The translations under genes were made by a program, and so were the position numbers. Below are positions 54,093 to 63,494 of a DNA stretch of 64,000 bases, in pieces. The notes beneath the pieces were generated by a model. The model ran no database searches, was not told where the DNA came from, and saw only the letters and a list, made by a program, of their open reading frames with translations. Source of the DNA: Lentzea sp. NBRC 105346 (GTDB lineage Bacteria; Actinomycetota; Actinomycetes; Mycobacteriales; Pseudonocardiaceae); contig NZ_BSTQ01000023.1 of the NCBI RefSeq assembly GCF_030269605.1, positions 62,001 through 126,000 of the forward strand. Reading direction: 5' to 3'. Every line of letters begins with the position of its first letter. The first letter of the stretch is position 1.

Positions 54093-55007
54093 GTGACGCT
54101 CACCGTGCTCGTACCCGACGAATTCGGCGTCGAGAAGCTGTCCGGCGTGGACGGAGTCCGGCCCGTTCGCTACACGCCTGGAGAGCCCTTTCCGCCTGAG
54201 GCCGCCGAAGCCGAGGTGCTGGTGCCCAAGTTCCTCGCGGGCACGGATCCGCGTGAAGTGTTCGCGCGGCTGCCGAAGTTGCGGCTCGTGCAGCTGCTGT
54301 CCGCGGGCGCGGAGAACTTCGTCGGCCGCGTGCCCGAGGGCGTGCTGCTGTCAACGTGTCGCGGCGCGCACGGCGGCAGCACCGCGGAGTGGGCGATCGG
54401 CGCGCTCCTCGCGATATATCGAGACTTCTTCGCGTTCGAGCGGGCGCGCGTCGACGGCCGGTGGGACTACCACTACACCGACACGTTGCAGGACAAGAAG
54501 GTTCTCGTCGTCGGCGCGGGCGACCTCGGCGAGCAGTTCCGGCGGCGGCTGGAGCCGTTCGACGCCACGGCGACCCTGGTCGGCCGCACCGCGCGCGACG
54601 GCGTGCACGGCGTGGACGAGCTGCCGAATCTGCTCGGCTCGTTCGACGCGGTCGTCGTCTTCACGCCGCTGACCGAGGAGACCGTGCGGCTGGTCGACGC
54701 CAAGTTCCTCTCGTCGATGAAGGACGGCGCGATCCTCGTCAACGGCGCGCGCGGCCCGGTCGTCGACACGGATGCATTGGTGGCGGAACTGATGTCGGGA
54801 CGGCTGCGCGCGGCGCTGGACGTCACCGACCCGGAGCCGCTGCCCGAGGATCATCCACTGTGGACGGCGCCCGGACTGTTCCTGACGCCGCACGTGGCGG
54901 GCAGCTGCGAGGGCAACATGCGGCGCGCTTATTCCATTGTCGTCTCGGAAATATCGCGATTCGCGGCCGGACAGTCGCCCCAAAACCTGGTCAACGGGCT
55001 GTATTAG
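54093..55007 (+). CDS. D-2-hydroxyacid dehydrogenase
   Basis: The protein has about 304 residues. The NAD site is VLVVGAGDLGEQFRRRL (GxGxxG), the catalytic Arg is in NGARGPVVD, the Glu in DVTDPEPLPEDHPLW and the His in FLTPHVAG. It should reduce a 2-keto acid or oxidise a D-2-hydroxy acid; the substrate is unspecified. GTG at 54093 starts the first strand. It is separate from the true serA at the right edge. It is followed by the DoxX gene in the same direction. Confidence 0.9.
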   Translation: MTLTVLVPDEFGVEKLSGVDGVRPVRYTPGEPFPPEAAEAEVLVPKFLAGTDPREVFARLPKLRLVQLLSAGAENFVGRVPEGVLLSTCRGAHGGSTAEWAIGALLAIYRDFFAFERARVDGRWDYHYTDTLQDKKVLVVGAGDLGEQFRRRLEPFDATATLVGRTARDGVHGVDELPNLLGSFDAVVVFTPLTEETVRLVDAKFLSSMKDGAILVNGARGPVVDTDALVAELMSGRLRAALDVTDPEPLPEDHPLWTAPGLFLTPHVAGSCEGNMRRAYSIVVSEISRFAAGQSPQNLVNGLY

Positions 55008-55077
55008 ACCGTTCGGAGCAACTGAAGCTGCCGATCGGACCTGTTGGACCACTGGCGGGTCTCCTAGCGTGCGGGCC

Positions 55078-55776
55078 GTGGCTACTCACGACGACCGCTC
55101 GACGAAGACGAGCGCGTTTACCGACGAAACCGCCTACTCGTCGGGCGTGCACCACTTCGACGACGGCACGCAGTCCTACGACTCGAAGACCAAGTCGTTC
55201 GACAACAGCGGCTACACGCCGCTGACGACGTCGTCCGTTGTGGACACTCGCGACGACGACCTGTTCGACGACGAGCGAACCCCGTTCAGATGGACGGCGG
55301 GCCCCGACATCGGCCTGCTGGTGCTGCGCGCGGTGCTCGGTGGTGTCTTCGTGCTGCACGGACTGCAGAAGGTCTTCGGCATGTTCGGCGGCCCCGGCAT
55401 CGACGGCTTCGCGCAGTTCCTGGAGAAGTCGGGCTTCCGCGAGGCGAGAATCCTCGCGTGGGTCACGGGCGTGACCGAGCTCGCCGGCGGTGGCCTGCTG
55501 GTGCTCGGGCTCTTCACGCCGCTGGCCGCGGCGGGCCTGCTCGCGGTGATGGCCAACGTGATCGCCATGAAGTACCGCGGCGGGTTCTTCGCGCCCAACG
55601 GCGTCGAGCTCGAACTGGTGCTGGCGGCGGCGGCCTTCGGTGTGCTGTTCGCCGGTCCGGGTCGGGCGGCGCTGGACTACAACCGTTCGTGGTTCCGGCA
55701 CCCGGTGCTGTCCGGGTTCCTGTGCCTGTTGATCGGCGGTGGTGGCGCGGCCGTAACCCTGTTGGTGTTCCGCTAG
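55078..55776 (+). CDS. DoxX-family membrane protein
   Basis: The protein has about 232 residues. An acidic, Ser/Thr-rich N-terminal tail (about 70 residues) precedes the DoxX domain with four helices. DoxX motifs are LVLRAVLGGVFVLHGLQKVFGMFGGPG, FREARILAWVTGVTELAGGGLLVLGLFT and LLAVMANVIAMKYRGGFF. DoxX proteins are linked to redox balance and thiosulfate oxidation in some organisms; the mycobacterial counterpart (Rv3005c, from memory) associates with SodA and SseA. GTG at 55078 follows weak signals. Confidence 0.88.
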   Translation: MATHDDRSTKTSAFTDETAYSSGVHHFDDGTQSYDSKTKSFDNSGYTPLTTSSVVDTRDDDLFDDERTPFRWTAGPDIGLLVLRAVLGGVFVLHGLQKVFGMFGGPGIDGFAQFLEKSGFREARILAWVTGVTELAGGGLLVLGLFTPLAAAGLLAVMANVIAMKYRGGFFAPNGVELELVLAAAAFGVLFAGPGRAALDYNRSWFRHPVLSGFLCLLIGGGGAAVTLLVFR

Positions 55777-55787
55777 CGTTCTGGTTC

Positions 55788-56030
55788 GTGAACAAGCGTG
55801 TGACGGGCGCCCTGATCCAGCTGGCTCTGCTGGTGGTCGGGGTGCCCGTCGTCTATCTCGTGTCTCTTCCGCTGGGGCTGTCGGCGCGGTCGCTGCTGCC
55901 GCCGATCGGACTGCTGGCGGGGCTGATCATCGCGGGCTTGATCGTCAAGAAGACGGACCAGCCGGTCAGCGGACCGCTGACCGGCTGGGTGGTGTTTCTG
56001 ACCTGCGTGGCGCTGGCGCTGTCGATCTAA
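55788..56030 (+). CDS. Small membrane protein
   Basis: The protein has 80 residues with two to three hydrophobic helices: GALIQLALLVVGVPVVYLVS, LLPPIGLLAGLIIAGLIV and WVVFLTCVALALSI. GTG at 55788 (MNKRVTG) is 11 bases after the DoxX stop and in the same direction, so the two are probably co-transcribed. No family recognised. A repeat-rich region follows. Confidence 0.75.
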   Translation: MNKRVTGALIQLALLVVGVPVVYLVSLPLGLSARSLLPPIGLLAGLIIAGLIVKKTDQPVSGPLTGWVVFLTCVALALSI

Positions 56031-56077
56031 CGCGCAGGTGATCGACTCGCGCGATTGGGCTGCGCCCCCCGGTATCC

Positions 56078-56107
56078 AGCGTACCGACGGGGTCTGACAA
56101 TCCCGCG
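56078..56107 (+). repeat. Dispersed GGGGTCTGACAAT motif, copy 4
   Basis: This 30-base copy matches 48877-48906 at 28 of 30 positions. Its 3' end runs directly into the first unit of the 22-bp tandem array at 56104, linking the two repeat families. Confidence 0.8.
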
Positions 56108-56235
56108 AGTCCTACGTTCCCGCCCCGCGAGTCCCACGTTCCCGCCCCGCGAGTCCCACGTTCCAGCCCCGCGAGTCCCACGTTCCCGCACCGTGAGTCG
56201 TACGTTCCCGCCCGGTAAGTCGTACGTTACCGACC
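56104..56235 (+). repeat. Six-unit 22-bp tandem array (CGCGAGTCCCACGTTCCC type)
   Basis: Six exact-length units start at 56104, 56126, 56148, 56170, 56192 and 56214. Units 2-4 differ at one or two positions; units 5-6 are more diverged. The unit length is two helical turns. The last unit overlaps the ilvD terminator by a few bases. No spacers exist, so this is not a CRISPR. Related arrays are at 38235-38410 and 63268-63353. Confidence 0.85.
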
Positions 56236-56260
56236 CCCTGGGACACCGCCCAGGGGGTCG
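56231..56260. terminator. Hairpin after ilvD
   Basis: A perfect 12-bp stem (56231-56242 with 56249-56260, loop ACACCG) lies 13 bases past the ilvD stop on the minus strand. It has no T tract. Confidence 0.75.
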
Positions 56261-56272
56261 CATTCGATCGCT

Positions 56273-58117
56273 CTACCGGTTCGGGTCGCGCACCGCGCCC
56301 GTGGACGCGTCGGTCGCCATCCGCGCGTACGCCCGCAGCGCGCCGGTGACCGGTCGCACCCGGTCCTTCGGCTGCCACGGCCGCTCGGACGCCTCCATCT
56401 TGGCGCGGCGCTCGGCCAGCACCTCGTCGTCCACCAGCAGTTCCAGCTTCCGCTCGTGCACGTCGATCAGGATCCGGTCGCCGTCCTCGACGAGCCCGAT
56501 CACGCCACCACCGGCCGCCTCCGGCGAGACGTGGCCGATCGACAGGCCCGAGGTGCCGCCGGAGAACCGGCCGTCGGTGATCAGCGCACACTTCTTGCCG
56601 AGGCCCGCGCCCTTGAGGAACGCCGTGGGGTGCAGCATCTCCTGCATGCCGGGACCACCCGCCGGGCCCTCGTAACGCACCACGAGCACGTCACCGGCCT
56701 GGATCTCCTTGTTCAGGATCACCGAGACCGCCTGCTCCTGTGACTCCACGACCCGCGCGGGCCCTTCGAAGCGCCACAGGTCCTCGTCGATGCCCGCCGC
56801 CTTGATGATCGCGCCGCGCTCGGCGATGTTGCCGCGCAGCACGGCCAGGCCGCCGTCCTTGGTGTAGGCGTGCTCGACGTCGCGGATGCAGCCGCCGGCC
56901 GCATCCGTGTCCAAAGAGGACCAGCGGTTCGAGGTCGAGAACGCCTCCGTCGTGCGCACGCCACCCGGCGCGGCGTGGAACAGCTCAACGGCCTTCTCCG
57001 ACGGCTCCGAAGCGCGGATGTCCCACTCGGCGAGCCACTCCTCCAACGACGGGCTGTGCACCGACCAGACATCGCGGTTCAGCAGGCCGGCCCGGTCGAG
57101 TTCGCCCAGCAGAGCCGGGATTCCGCCAGCGCGGTGCACGTCCTCCATGTGGTAGTCGGAGTTCGGCGACACCTTGGACAGGCACGGCACGCGGCGCGAC
57201 AGGTCGTCGATGTCCTGCAGGGTGAAGTCGATCTCGCCTTCCTGCGCGGCGGCGAGGATGTGCAGCACGGTGTTCGTCGAGCCGCCCATCGCCATGTCCA
57301 GCGCCATGGCGTTCTCGAACGCCTTGCGGGACGCGATCGACCGCGGCAGCACGGAAGAGTCGTCCTCCGAGTACCAGCGGCGGCACAGGTCGACGATCAC
57401 GCGACCGGCCTCGGAGAACAGCTCGCGGCGCGCGGCGTGCGTGGCCAGCGTGGAACCGTTGCCCGGCAACGAAAGGCCGAGCGCCTCGGTGAGGCAGTTC
57501 ATCGAGTTCGCGGTGAACATGCCGGAGCACGAGCCGCACGTGGGGCACGCGGAGCGCTCGACCTCGGTCAGACCGGACTCGTCCACGTCCGGAGAGGCCG
57601 ACGCGGAGATCGCGGTGATGAGGTCGGTCGGCGCGACGGCGACGCCCTCGACGACGACGGCCTTGCCCGCCTCCATCGGTCCGCCCGAGACGAAGACGAC
57701 CGGGATGTTGAGGCGCATCGCGGCGTTGAGCATGCCGGGCGTGATCTTGTCGCAGTTCGAGATGCAGACGATCGCGTCGGCCTGGTGCGCGTTGACCATG
57801 TACTCGACGGAGTCCGCGATGATCTCGCGCGAGGGCAGCGAGTAGAGCATGCCGCTGTGGCCCATGGCGATGCCGTCGTCGACCGCGATCGTGTGGAACT
57901 CGCGCGGCACGCCACCCGCCTCGCGCACGGCCTCGGCCACGATGTCACCGAGATCGCGCAGGTGTACGTGGCCCGGCACGAATTGCGTGTAGGAGTTGGC
58001 GATCGCGATGATGGGCTTGCCGAAGTCACCGTCGGTCATGCCGGTCGCGCGCCAGAGCGCGCGGGCGCCGGCGGCGTTGCGGCCGTGGGTGGTCGTGCGA
58101 GAGCGGAGCTGAGGCAC
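56273..58117 (-). CDS. ilvD: Dihydroxy-acid dehydratase
   Basis: The protein has 614 residues. Fe-S ligands are in [13 protein letters not shown] and [19 protein letters not shown]. The start [26 protein letters not shown] is typical. It dehydrates the dihydroxy acid intermediates of valine and isoleucine synthesis, the step after IlvC. It is transcribed in the opposite direction from ilvBNC, which lies 1.1 kb away beyond the VKOR and PH-domain genes. The C-terminal domain is complete. Confidence 0.96.
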   Translation of the reverse strand: MPQLRSRTTTHGRNAAGARALWRATGMTDGDFGKPIIAIANSYTQFVPGHVHLRDLGDIVAEAVREAGGVPREFHTIAVDDGIAMGHSGMLYSLPSREIIADSVEYMVNAHQADAIVCISNCDKITPGMLNAAMRLNIPVVFVSGGPMEAGKAVVVEGVAVAPTDLITAISASASPDVDESGLTEVERSACPTCGSCSGMFTANSMNCLTEALGLSLPGNGSTLATHAARRELFSEAGRVIVDLCRRWYSEDDSSVLPRSIASRKAFENAMALDMAMGGSTNTVLHILAAAQEGEIDFTLQDIDDLSRRVPCLSKVSPNSDYHMEDVHRAGGIPALLGELDRAGLLNRDVWSVHSPSLEEWLAEWDIRASEPSEKAVELFHAAPGGVRTTEAFSTSNRWSSLDTDAAGGCIRDVEHAYTKDGGLAVLRGNIAERGAIIKAAGIDEDLWRFEGPARVVESQEQAVSVILNKEIQAGDVLVVRYEGPAGGPGMQEMLHPTAFLKGAGLGKKCALITDGRFSGGTSGLSIGHVSPEAAGGGVIGLVEDGDRILIDVHERKLELLVDDEVLAERRAKMEASERPWQPKDRVRPVTGALRAYARMATDASTGAVRDPNR

Positions 58118-58185
58118 TGCTCCTCCAGATTCACTTCAAACAAAAGGCGCGAGGCGTCCAGATCATGGACGTCCAAAAGCGTGTG

Positions 58186-58620
58186 TCAGTCTCGAAGCGG
58201 TGCCGCAAGGTTACTCGGCCGCAGAGCCGCGGACACCAGTAGACCTGCTAGTACCAGCGTGATGACGTGCACAACCGTGCACCACAGGCAGATCTTGCCG
58301 ATCAGCAGCACCTCGGCGGCGACCAGGTAGACGACCATCAGCACGCCGACGCCGATCCCGACCAGACGCACCGCGCCGAGGGCGGGAACTCGCCACGCGA
58401 AGGGGAGCGTGAGCACGGTCATCCCGGCGAAGAACGCGAGCCCGAGGAACGCGACCGGGATGCCGAACAGCTCGGACCACTTGCTCGTGGTGACCGTGGC
58501 GCAGTCGATGACCGCGCTCTCAGAGCAGACGAGCGCCTCGGCGTTGAAGTGCGCGTACGTCATGTACGCGGACACGAGCAGGCCCGCGATGGACAGCCAG
58601 AGACAGAGCCGAGCGATCAC
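58186..58620 (-). CDS. Vitamin K epoxide reductase (VKOR) family protein
   Basis: The protein has 144 residues with four membrane helices. The loop cysteines C32 and C40 (VCSESAVIDC) and the active-site pair C111 and C114 (CLWC) are all present, with the conserved serine/threonine stretch (ATVTTSKWSELFGIP). Bacterial VKOR reoxidises DsbA-type proteins using quinone and so drives disulfide formation outside the cell. No DsbA domain is fused. ATG at 58620 overlaps the stop of the PH-domain gene by four bases. Confidence 0.92.
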   Translation of the reverse strand: MIARLCLWLSIAGLLVSAYMTYAHFNAEALVCSESAVIDCATVTTSKWSELFGIPVAFLGLAFFAGMTVLTLPFAWRVPALGAVRLVGIGVGVLMVVYLVAAEVLLIGKICLWCTVVHVITLVLAGLLVSAALRPSNLAAPLRD

Positions 58621-59030
58621 TCCTCCGAAGATACGGGCTCCTCGGTTACCTCTGCGTCAGGCTCGGCCGTGGGATCGGGAACACGCCCACCGCTCACGAG
58701 GGACAGCGCGGGCAGGTGGATGAAGCGCACGGCGGGCAGCTTCACCTCGGAGTCGTCCGTGCGCACGGCCGCGAGCCAGCCCTTTTGTGCGACACGGATG
58801 GACTTCACGTCCGTCCACGGGAGTACGGTCGAGCCGAACGTGGTCCGAACTAGGAGTTTCTCCGGGTCGACCGTCGTACGGTTGCGCAGAACCCACCATG
58901 CCAGCCCGAGTGGCACGACGTAGAGGGCCTGCGTACCGGGCGCGAGCCAGGCGACAGGGGTGATGCAGATTGCCACCATACCCACCGCTAGCAGCGCCGT
59001 TGCCGGAATCCGAAAGACGATCCTCTTCAC
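58617..59030 (-). CDS. PH-domain membrane protein (CFP6-like)
   Basis: The protein has 137 residues. Two N-terminal hydrophobic helices (about 8-45) precede a PH-type domain (about 50-110: TTVDPEKLLVRTTFGSTVLPWTDVKSI). A disordered acidic tail ends EPVSSEE. The position and pattern match CFP6 (Rv3004, from memory) beside ilvB in M. tuberculosis. GTG at 59030 (MKRIVFRIPATALL) is chosen as start, since upstream residues are not conserved. It is coupled to VKOR by a four-base overlap. Confidence 0.82.
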   Translation of the reverse strand: MKRIVFRIPATALLAVGMVAICITPVAWLAPGTQALYVVPLGLAWWVLRNRTTVDPEKLLVRTTFGSTVLPWTDVKSIRVAQKGWLAAVRTDDSEVKLPAVRFIHLPALSLVSGGRVPDPTAEPDAEVTEEPVSSEE

Positions 59031-59078
59031 TCGAAAGATTGTTCCACGTCCACGATCCGGGATTTCCGTCTCGCAGAG

Positions 59079-59106
59079 TTGACGCGCCGACACGCACGGG
59101 GATAAC
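59079..59106 (+). promoter_or_regulatory. ilvB promoter
   Basis: TTGACG (59079-59084) and GATAAC (59101-59106) are spaced by 16 bases. The predicted start of transcription (about 59113) lies just ahead of the leader peptide ATG at 59116, so the leader may be almost leaderless. Confidence 0.7.
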
Positions 59107-59115
59107 GTCCCCGCC

Positions 59116-59163
59116 ATGCAGCGCACGCTCGTTCTCGTACTTCTCAGGCGCGTCGACGCCTGA
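59116..59163 (+). CDS. ilv operon leader peptide
   Basis: A 15-codon frame encodes MQRTLVLVLLRRVDA. It has four leucines and three valines among 15 residues, five of them in the run LVLVLL. It precedes a stem-loop set ending in a T-rich terminator. This is the classic organisation of a branched-chain amino-acid attenuator: ribosome stalling at Val or Leu codons prevents the terminator from forming. A similar ilvBNC leader is known in Corynebacterium glutamicum. Confidence 0.85.
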   Translation: MQRTLVLVLLRRVDA

Positions 59164-59226
59164 GCCGAACAAGCTGCGTCGACGCGCGACCCTCGTACGA
59201 CCCACTCGGGTTGTCGAGGGTTTTTT
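59150..59226 (+). terminator. ilvBNC attenuator structure
   Basis: GCGTCGACGC-type arms at about 59150-59161 and 59176-59187 form a 12-bp pause or 1:2 stem. The 3' hairpin (about 59188-59220, one bulged T) is followed by TTTTTT at 59220-59226 and is a strong intrinsic terminator. Overlap between the right arm of the first stem and the intervening sequence permits an antiterminator. Confidence 0.8.
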
Positions 59227-59259
59227 CGTGTCCGGACCCCGAACCCACGAGGCAAAGAG

Positions 59260-61095
59260 ATGACCAGCGCACCATCGCGACAGGCCCAAGAGCCCCCGTC
59301 GCCCCGGCCGGGCCCCCGGCCCAAACCGGCTCCGCCGAGTGGCGCCCCGATTCGCGTCACCGGAGCACAGTCGCTCGTCCGCTCGCTCGAAGCGGTTGGC
59401 TGCGAAGTGGTCTTCGGCATTCCCGGCGGGACGATCCTCCCCGCCTACGACCCGCTGCTCGACTCCACGAAGGTCCGGCACATCCTCGTCCGCCACGAGC
59501 AGGGCGCGGGACACGCGGCGACCGGTTACGCCCAGGCGACCGGCAAGGTCGGCGTCTGCATGGCCACCTCCGGTCCCGGTGCGACGAACCTCGTGACCCC
59601 GCTCGCCGACGCGCACATGGACTCCGTGCCCGTCGTCGCCATCACCGGCCAGCAGACGCGGGCCCTGATCGGCACGGACGCCTTCCAGGAGGCGGACATC
59701 TGCGGCATCACCATGCCGATCACCAAGCACAACTTCCTCGTCACCGACCCGGCGGAGATCCCGCGGGCGATCGCCGAGGCGTTCCACCTGGCGTCGACGG
59801 GCCGACCGGGCCCGGTGCTGGTGGACATCCCCAAGGACGTGCTGCAGGAGACCACGAGCTTCTCCTGGCCGCCCGAACTGCGCCTGCCCGGCTACCGGCC
59901 GACGACCCGGCCGCACGGCAAGCAGGTCCGCGAGGCCGCGAAGCTGATCGTCGGCGCCCGCCGGCCCGTGCTCTACGTCGGCGGCGGCGTGATCAAGGCG
60001 GACGCGCACGCCGAACTGCTGCGCCTCGCCGAGGAGACCGGCATCCCGGTCGTCACGACGCTGATGGCGCGCGGCGCGTTCCCGGACTCGCACCCGCAGC
60101 ACTACGGCATGCCCGGCATGCACGGCACGGTCGCGGCCGTTGCGGCCATGCAGAAGTCGGACCTCCTCGTCGCGCTGGGTGCCCGGTTCGACGACCGCGT
60201 GACCGGCCAGCTGTCGACGTTCGCGCCGGACGCCCAGATCGTGCACGCGGACATCGACCCGGCCGAGATCTCCAAGAACCGGCGCGCCGACGTCCCGATC
60301 GTCGGTGACTGCAAGGAGATCATCACCGAGCTGATCGACGCGGTGCGGACCGAGAAGGAGAACCGGGCCAAGCCGGTCGACCTGTCCGAGTGGATCAAGA
60401 CGCTCGACGACATCCGCGGCACGTTCCCGCTCGGCTACGACTGGCCGGAGGACGGCACGCTCTCGCCGCAGTACGTGATCGAGCGCATCGGCCAACTGTC
60501 CCCTTCGGACACCATCTACACCGCGGGCGTCGGCCAGCACCAGATGTGGGCGGCCCAGTTCATCAAGTACGAGAACCCCCGCACGTGGATCAACTCCGGC
60601 GGCCTCGGCACGATGGGCTACGCGGTCCCGGCCGCGATGGGCATCAAGGCCGGCATGCCGGACCAGGTCTGCTGGGCGATCGACGGCGACGGCTGCTTCC
60701 AGATGACCAACCAGGAACTGGCCACGTGCGCGATCGAGGGCATCCCGGTCAAGATCGCCGTCATCAACAACGGCAACCTGGGCATGGTCCGCCAGTGGCA
60801 GAACCTGTTCTACGGCGAGCGGTACTCCAACACCGACCTCGGTACGCACAAGCACCGCATCCCGGACTTCAAGCTGCTCGCCGAGGCGCTCGGCTGTGTC
60901 GGCCTGCGCGCGGAGTCGCGGGACGAGGTCGACGCCGTGATCCAGCAGGCGCTGGAGATCAACGACCGGCCGGTCGTCATCGACTTCGTCGTCGGCAAGG
61001 ACGCCCAGGTGTGGCCGATGGTCGCAGCCGGCACCGGCAACTCCGAGATCATGGCCGCACGCGGCATCCGCCCCCTGTTCGACGAGGATCTGTGA
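59260..61095 (+). CDS. ilvB: Acetolactate synthase large subunit
   Basis: The protein has 611 residues. A Pro-rich N-terminal tail precedes the catalytic core: [39 protein letters not shown] (catalytic Glu), [14 protein letters not shown], and the ThDP motif [18 protein letters not shown]. It condenses pyruvate with pyruvate or 2-oxobutyrate, the first committed step of branched-chain amino-acid synthesis. ATG at 59260 follows AAAGAG. It is the first gene of ilvBNC, controlled by the upstream attenuator. Confidence 0.96.
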   Translation: MTSAPSRQAQEPPSPRPGPRPKPAPPSGAPIRVTGAQSLVRSLEAVGCEVVFGIPGGTILPAYDPLLDSTKVRHILVRHEQGAGHAATGYAQATGKVGVCMATSGPGATNLVTPLADAHMDSVPVVAITGQQTRALIGTDAFQEADICGITMPITKHNFLVTDPAEIPRAIAEAFHLASTGRPGPVLVDIPKDVLQETTSFSWPPELRLPGYRPTTRPHGKQVREAAKLIVGARRPVLYVGGGVIKADAHAELLRLAEETGIPVVTTLMARGAFPDSHPQHYGMPGMHGTVAAVAAMQKSDLLVALGARFDDRVTGQLSTFAPDAQIVHADIDPAEISKNRRADVPIVGDCKEIITELIDAVRTEKENRAKPVDLSEWIKTLDDIRGTFPLGYDWPEDGTLSPQYVIERIGQLSPSDTIYTAGVGQHQMWAAQFIKYENPRTWINSGGLGTMGYAVPAAMGIKAGMPDQVCWAIDGDGCFQMTNQELATCAIEGIPVKIAVINNGNLGMVRQWQNLFYGERYSNTDLGTHKHRIPDFKLLAEALGCVGLRAESRDEVDAVIQQALEINDRPVVIDFVVGKDAQVWPMVAAGTGNSEIMAARGIRPLFDEDL

Positions 61096-61601
61096 TGACT
61101 CGCCACACCCTGAGCGTTCTGGTCGAGGACAAGCCCGGTGTCCTCGCCCGCGTCGCCGGCCTGTTCTCCCGGCGCGGCTTCAACATCGAGTCGCTCGCCG
61201 TCGGCCGCACCGAGTACCCCGACATCTCCCGGATGACGATCGTCGTCTCCGTGGACGAACTGCCACTGGAGCAGGTCACCAAGCAGCTCAACAAGCTGGT
61301 GAACGTCATCAAGATCGTCGAGCTCGAGCCGTCCGCGTCCGTGCAGCGACAGCTCCTGCTCGTCAAGGTTCGTGCGGACGCCACCGTCCGTTCACAGGTC
61401 CTCGAGACCGTGCAGTTGTTCCGCGCGAAGGTCGTCGACGTATCGCCCGAGGCGGTCACCGTCGAGGCCACCGGCACGTCTGAGAAGCTCGACGCGCTGC
61501 TGCGGATGCTGGAGCCCTACGGGCTCCGCGAGATCGTCCAGTCCGGCATGGTCGCCATCGGCCGTGGCGCTCGTTCCATCACCGCCACCGCGGTGCGTTG
61601 A
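61095..61601 (+). CDS. ilvN: Acetolactate synthase small (regulatory) subunit
   Basis: The protein has 168 residues. The ACT domain LSVLVEDKPGVLARVAGLFSRRGFNIESLAVG is followed by a second ACT-like half (QLLLVKVRADATVRSQVLETVQLFRAKVVDVSPEAVTVE). It activates IlvB and confers valine feedback inhibition. The ATG overlaps the ilvB stop by one base (TGATG). It lies 20 bases before ilvC. Confidence 0.96.
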   Translation: MTRHTLSVLVEDKPGVLARVAGLFSRRGFNIESLAVGRTEYPDISRMTIVVSVDELPLEQVTKQLNKLVNVIKIVELEPSASVQRQLLLVKVRADATVRSQVLETVQLFRAKVVDVSPEAVTVEATGTSEKLDALLRMLEPYGLREIVQSGMVAIGRGARSITATAVR

Positions 61602-61609
61602 TTACCTGA

Positions 61610-62635
<1,026 letters not shown>

Positions 62636-62662
62636 GTCTTTCCGCTGGATTGGACTTTTTTC

Positions 62663-62708
62663 CGGGGAAGGCCCGTGGCGCGCGTGTGACGCGCCGCGGG
62701 CCTTCCCG
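62663..62708 (+). terminator. Terminator of the ilvBNC operon
   Basis: A long GC-rich stem of about 18 bp, interrupted by one mismatch, spans 62663-62708. It is preceded by a T run (CTTTTTTCC) and followed by TTTGCC, so it may work from both sides. Confidence 0.85.
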
Positions 62709-62713
62709 TTTGC

Positions 62714-62887
62714 CTAGGGCAGGTCCAGGTGGGCCGACACATCGTCGTCGAAGAAGCCCGCGTTCAGATTGATCGTCTTCGTGTCAATGCTGAATCCGAC
62801 GTCGAGCAGCGGATCGGCACTCGCGGCGCCGGCTCCGAGGGCGAGGGCCCCTGCCGTCATTGCGGTCACGGCCAACATTCGAATCAT
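62714..62887 (-). CDS. Small secreted protein, 57 residues
   Basis: The minus-strand frame encodes MIRMLAVTAMTAGALALGAG, then an AASADP signal-peptidase site (cleavage near residue 24). The mature peptide of about 33 residues begins DPLLDVGFSIDTKTINLN and ends AHLDLP. ATG at 62887 is preceded by GAGGTG at suitable spacing. The mature peptide is acidic with alternating hydrophobic residues and no cysteine. It is convergent with ilvC and divergent from the DUF397 gene. Function unknown; the fold may be an exported amphipathic beta peptide. Confidence 0.75.
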   Translation of the reverse strand: MIRMLAVTAMTAGALALGAGAASADPLLDVGFSIDTKTINLNAGFFDDDVSAHLDLP

Positions 62888-62989
62888 GAGCGCACCTCGT
62901 CAATTCGGGCGAATCTCACTATTTCGGCAGTCGGCGATGCTAGGGGCGCCTTCGGTACGCGGCCACTCGGATCCGCTAGCTTCACTCGC

Positions 62990-63265
62990 ATGACCGACAG
63001 TGCTGACAGCGCGCCGATCTACGACGACAAGGCCCACGTCCGCGGCCACCTGGACCTGAGCAAAGCCGAGTGGCTGCGCAGCGAGGAGGGCGACCCGGAC
63101 GACGAGCACGTCGAGATCGCCTTCGTCGAGCACACCGACGAGAAGACGTACGTGGCGATGCGGAACTCCAAGCATCCGGAAGGTCCGGTCCTGGTCTTCA
63201 CCATGGCCGAGTGGGACGCGTTCGTGGCCGGCGCCAAGGACGGGGAGTTCGACGAGCCCTGGTGA
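62990..63265 (+). CDS. DUF397-like protein
   Basis: The protein has 91 residues. The C-terminal part YVAMRNSKHPEGPVLVFTMAEWDAFVAGAKDGEFD is the DUF397 signature. The N-terminal part is acidic (DLSKAEWLRSEEGDPDDEHVEIAFVE) instead of the common WRKSSYS-G-x-N-C-V-E start, although W and VEIA are kept. DUF397 proteins in actinobacteria usually pair with an XRE regulator and may act as antitoxin-like partners; no such regulator is here. ATG at 62990. Confidence 0.82.
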   Translation: MTDSADSAPIYDDKAHVRGHLDLSKAEWLRSEEGDPDDEHVEIAFVEHTDEKTYVAMRNSKHPEGPVLVFTMAEWDAFVAGAKDGEFDEPW

Positions 63266-63267
63266 CC

Positions 63268-63353
63268 CGCGAGTCCCACCCTCGTGCACCCCGAGTCCCA
63301 CATTCCGGCAGCCCGGAATGTGGGACTCGCGCTGTTGGAGGGTGGGACTCGCG
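63268..63353. repeat. Nested inverted repeats of the GAGTCCCAC family
   Basis: An outer perfect 16-bp pair (63268-63283 with 63338-63353) surrounds an inner perfect 17-bp pair (63292-63308 with 63313-63329, loop CAGC). All four arms contain GAGTCCCAC or its complement. The structure can form a long two-tier hairpin right after the DUF397 stop and may terminate transcription in both directions. Confidence 0.85.
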
Positions 63354-63494
63354 GTGAGCTGGGCCACCCTGGGTAAAACCCGGCACACCCGCTGATTAGA
63401 CTCGTTAACAGTCCGGACACATTGCGGTGCCCGGTCGGCGCGGGATTCGCGAACGACCGTTCCGCGCCTCACCACCTTCCGAATCATGGGAGCG

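Noticed and set aside
54093-55007. serA assignment for the D-2-hydroxyacid dehydrogenase
   Set aside because: The protein lacks the SerA-type N-terminus, and a better serA lies at the right edge in the syntenic position.
56104-56235. Possible CRISPR array
   Set aside because: The units are directly adjacent with no spacers, and no cas genes are in the window.
56027-56263. Minus-strand frame encoding a repetitive protein rich in RGTRGAGTWDSRG
   Set aside because: It is the translation of the 22-bp tandem array and has no ribosome-binding site; the repeat explains it fully.
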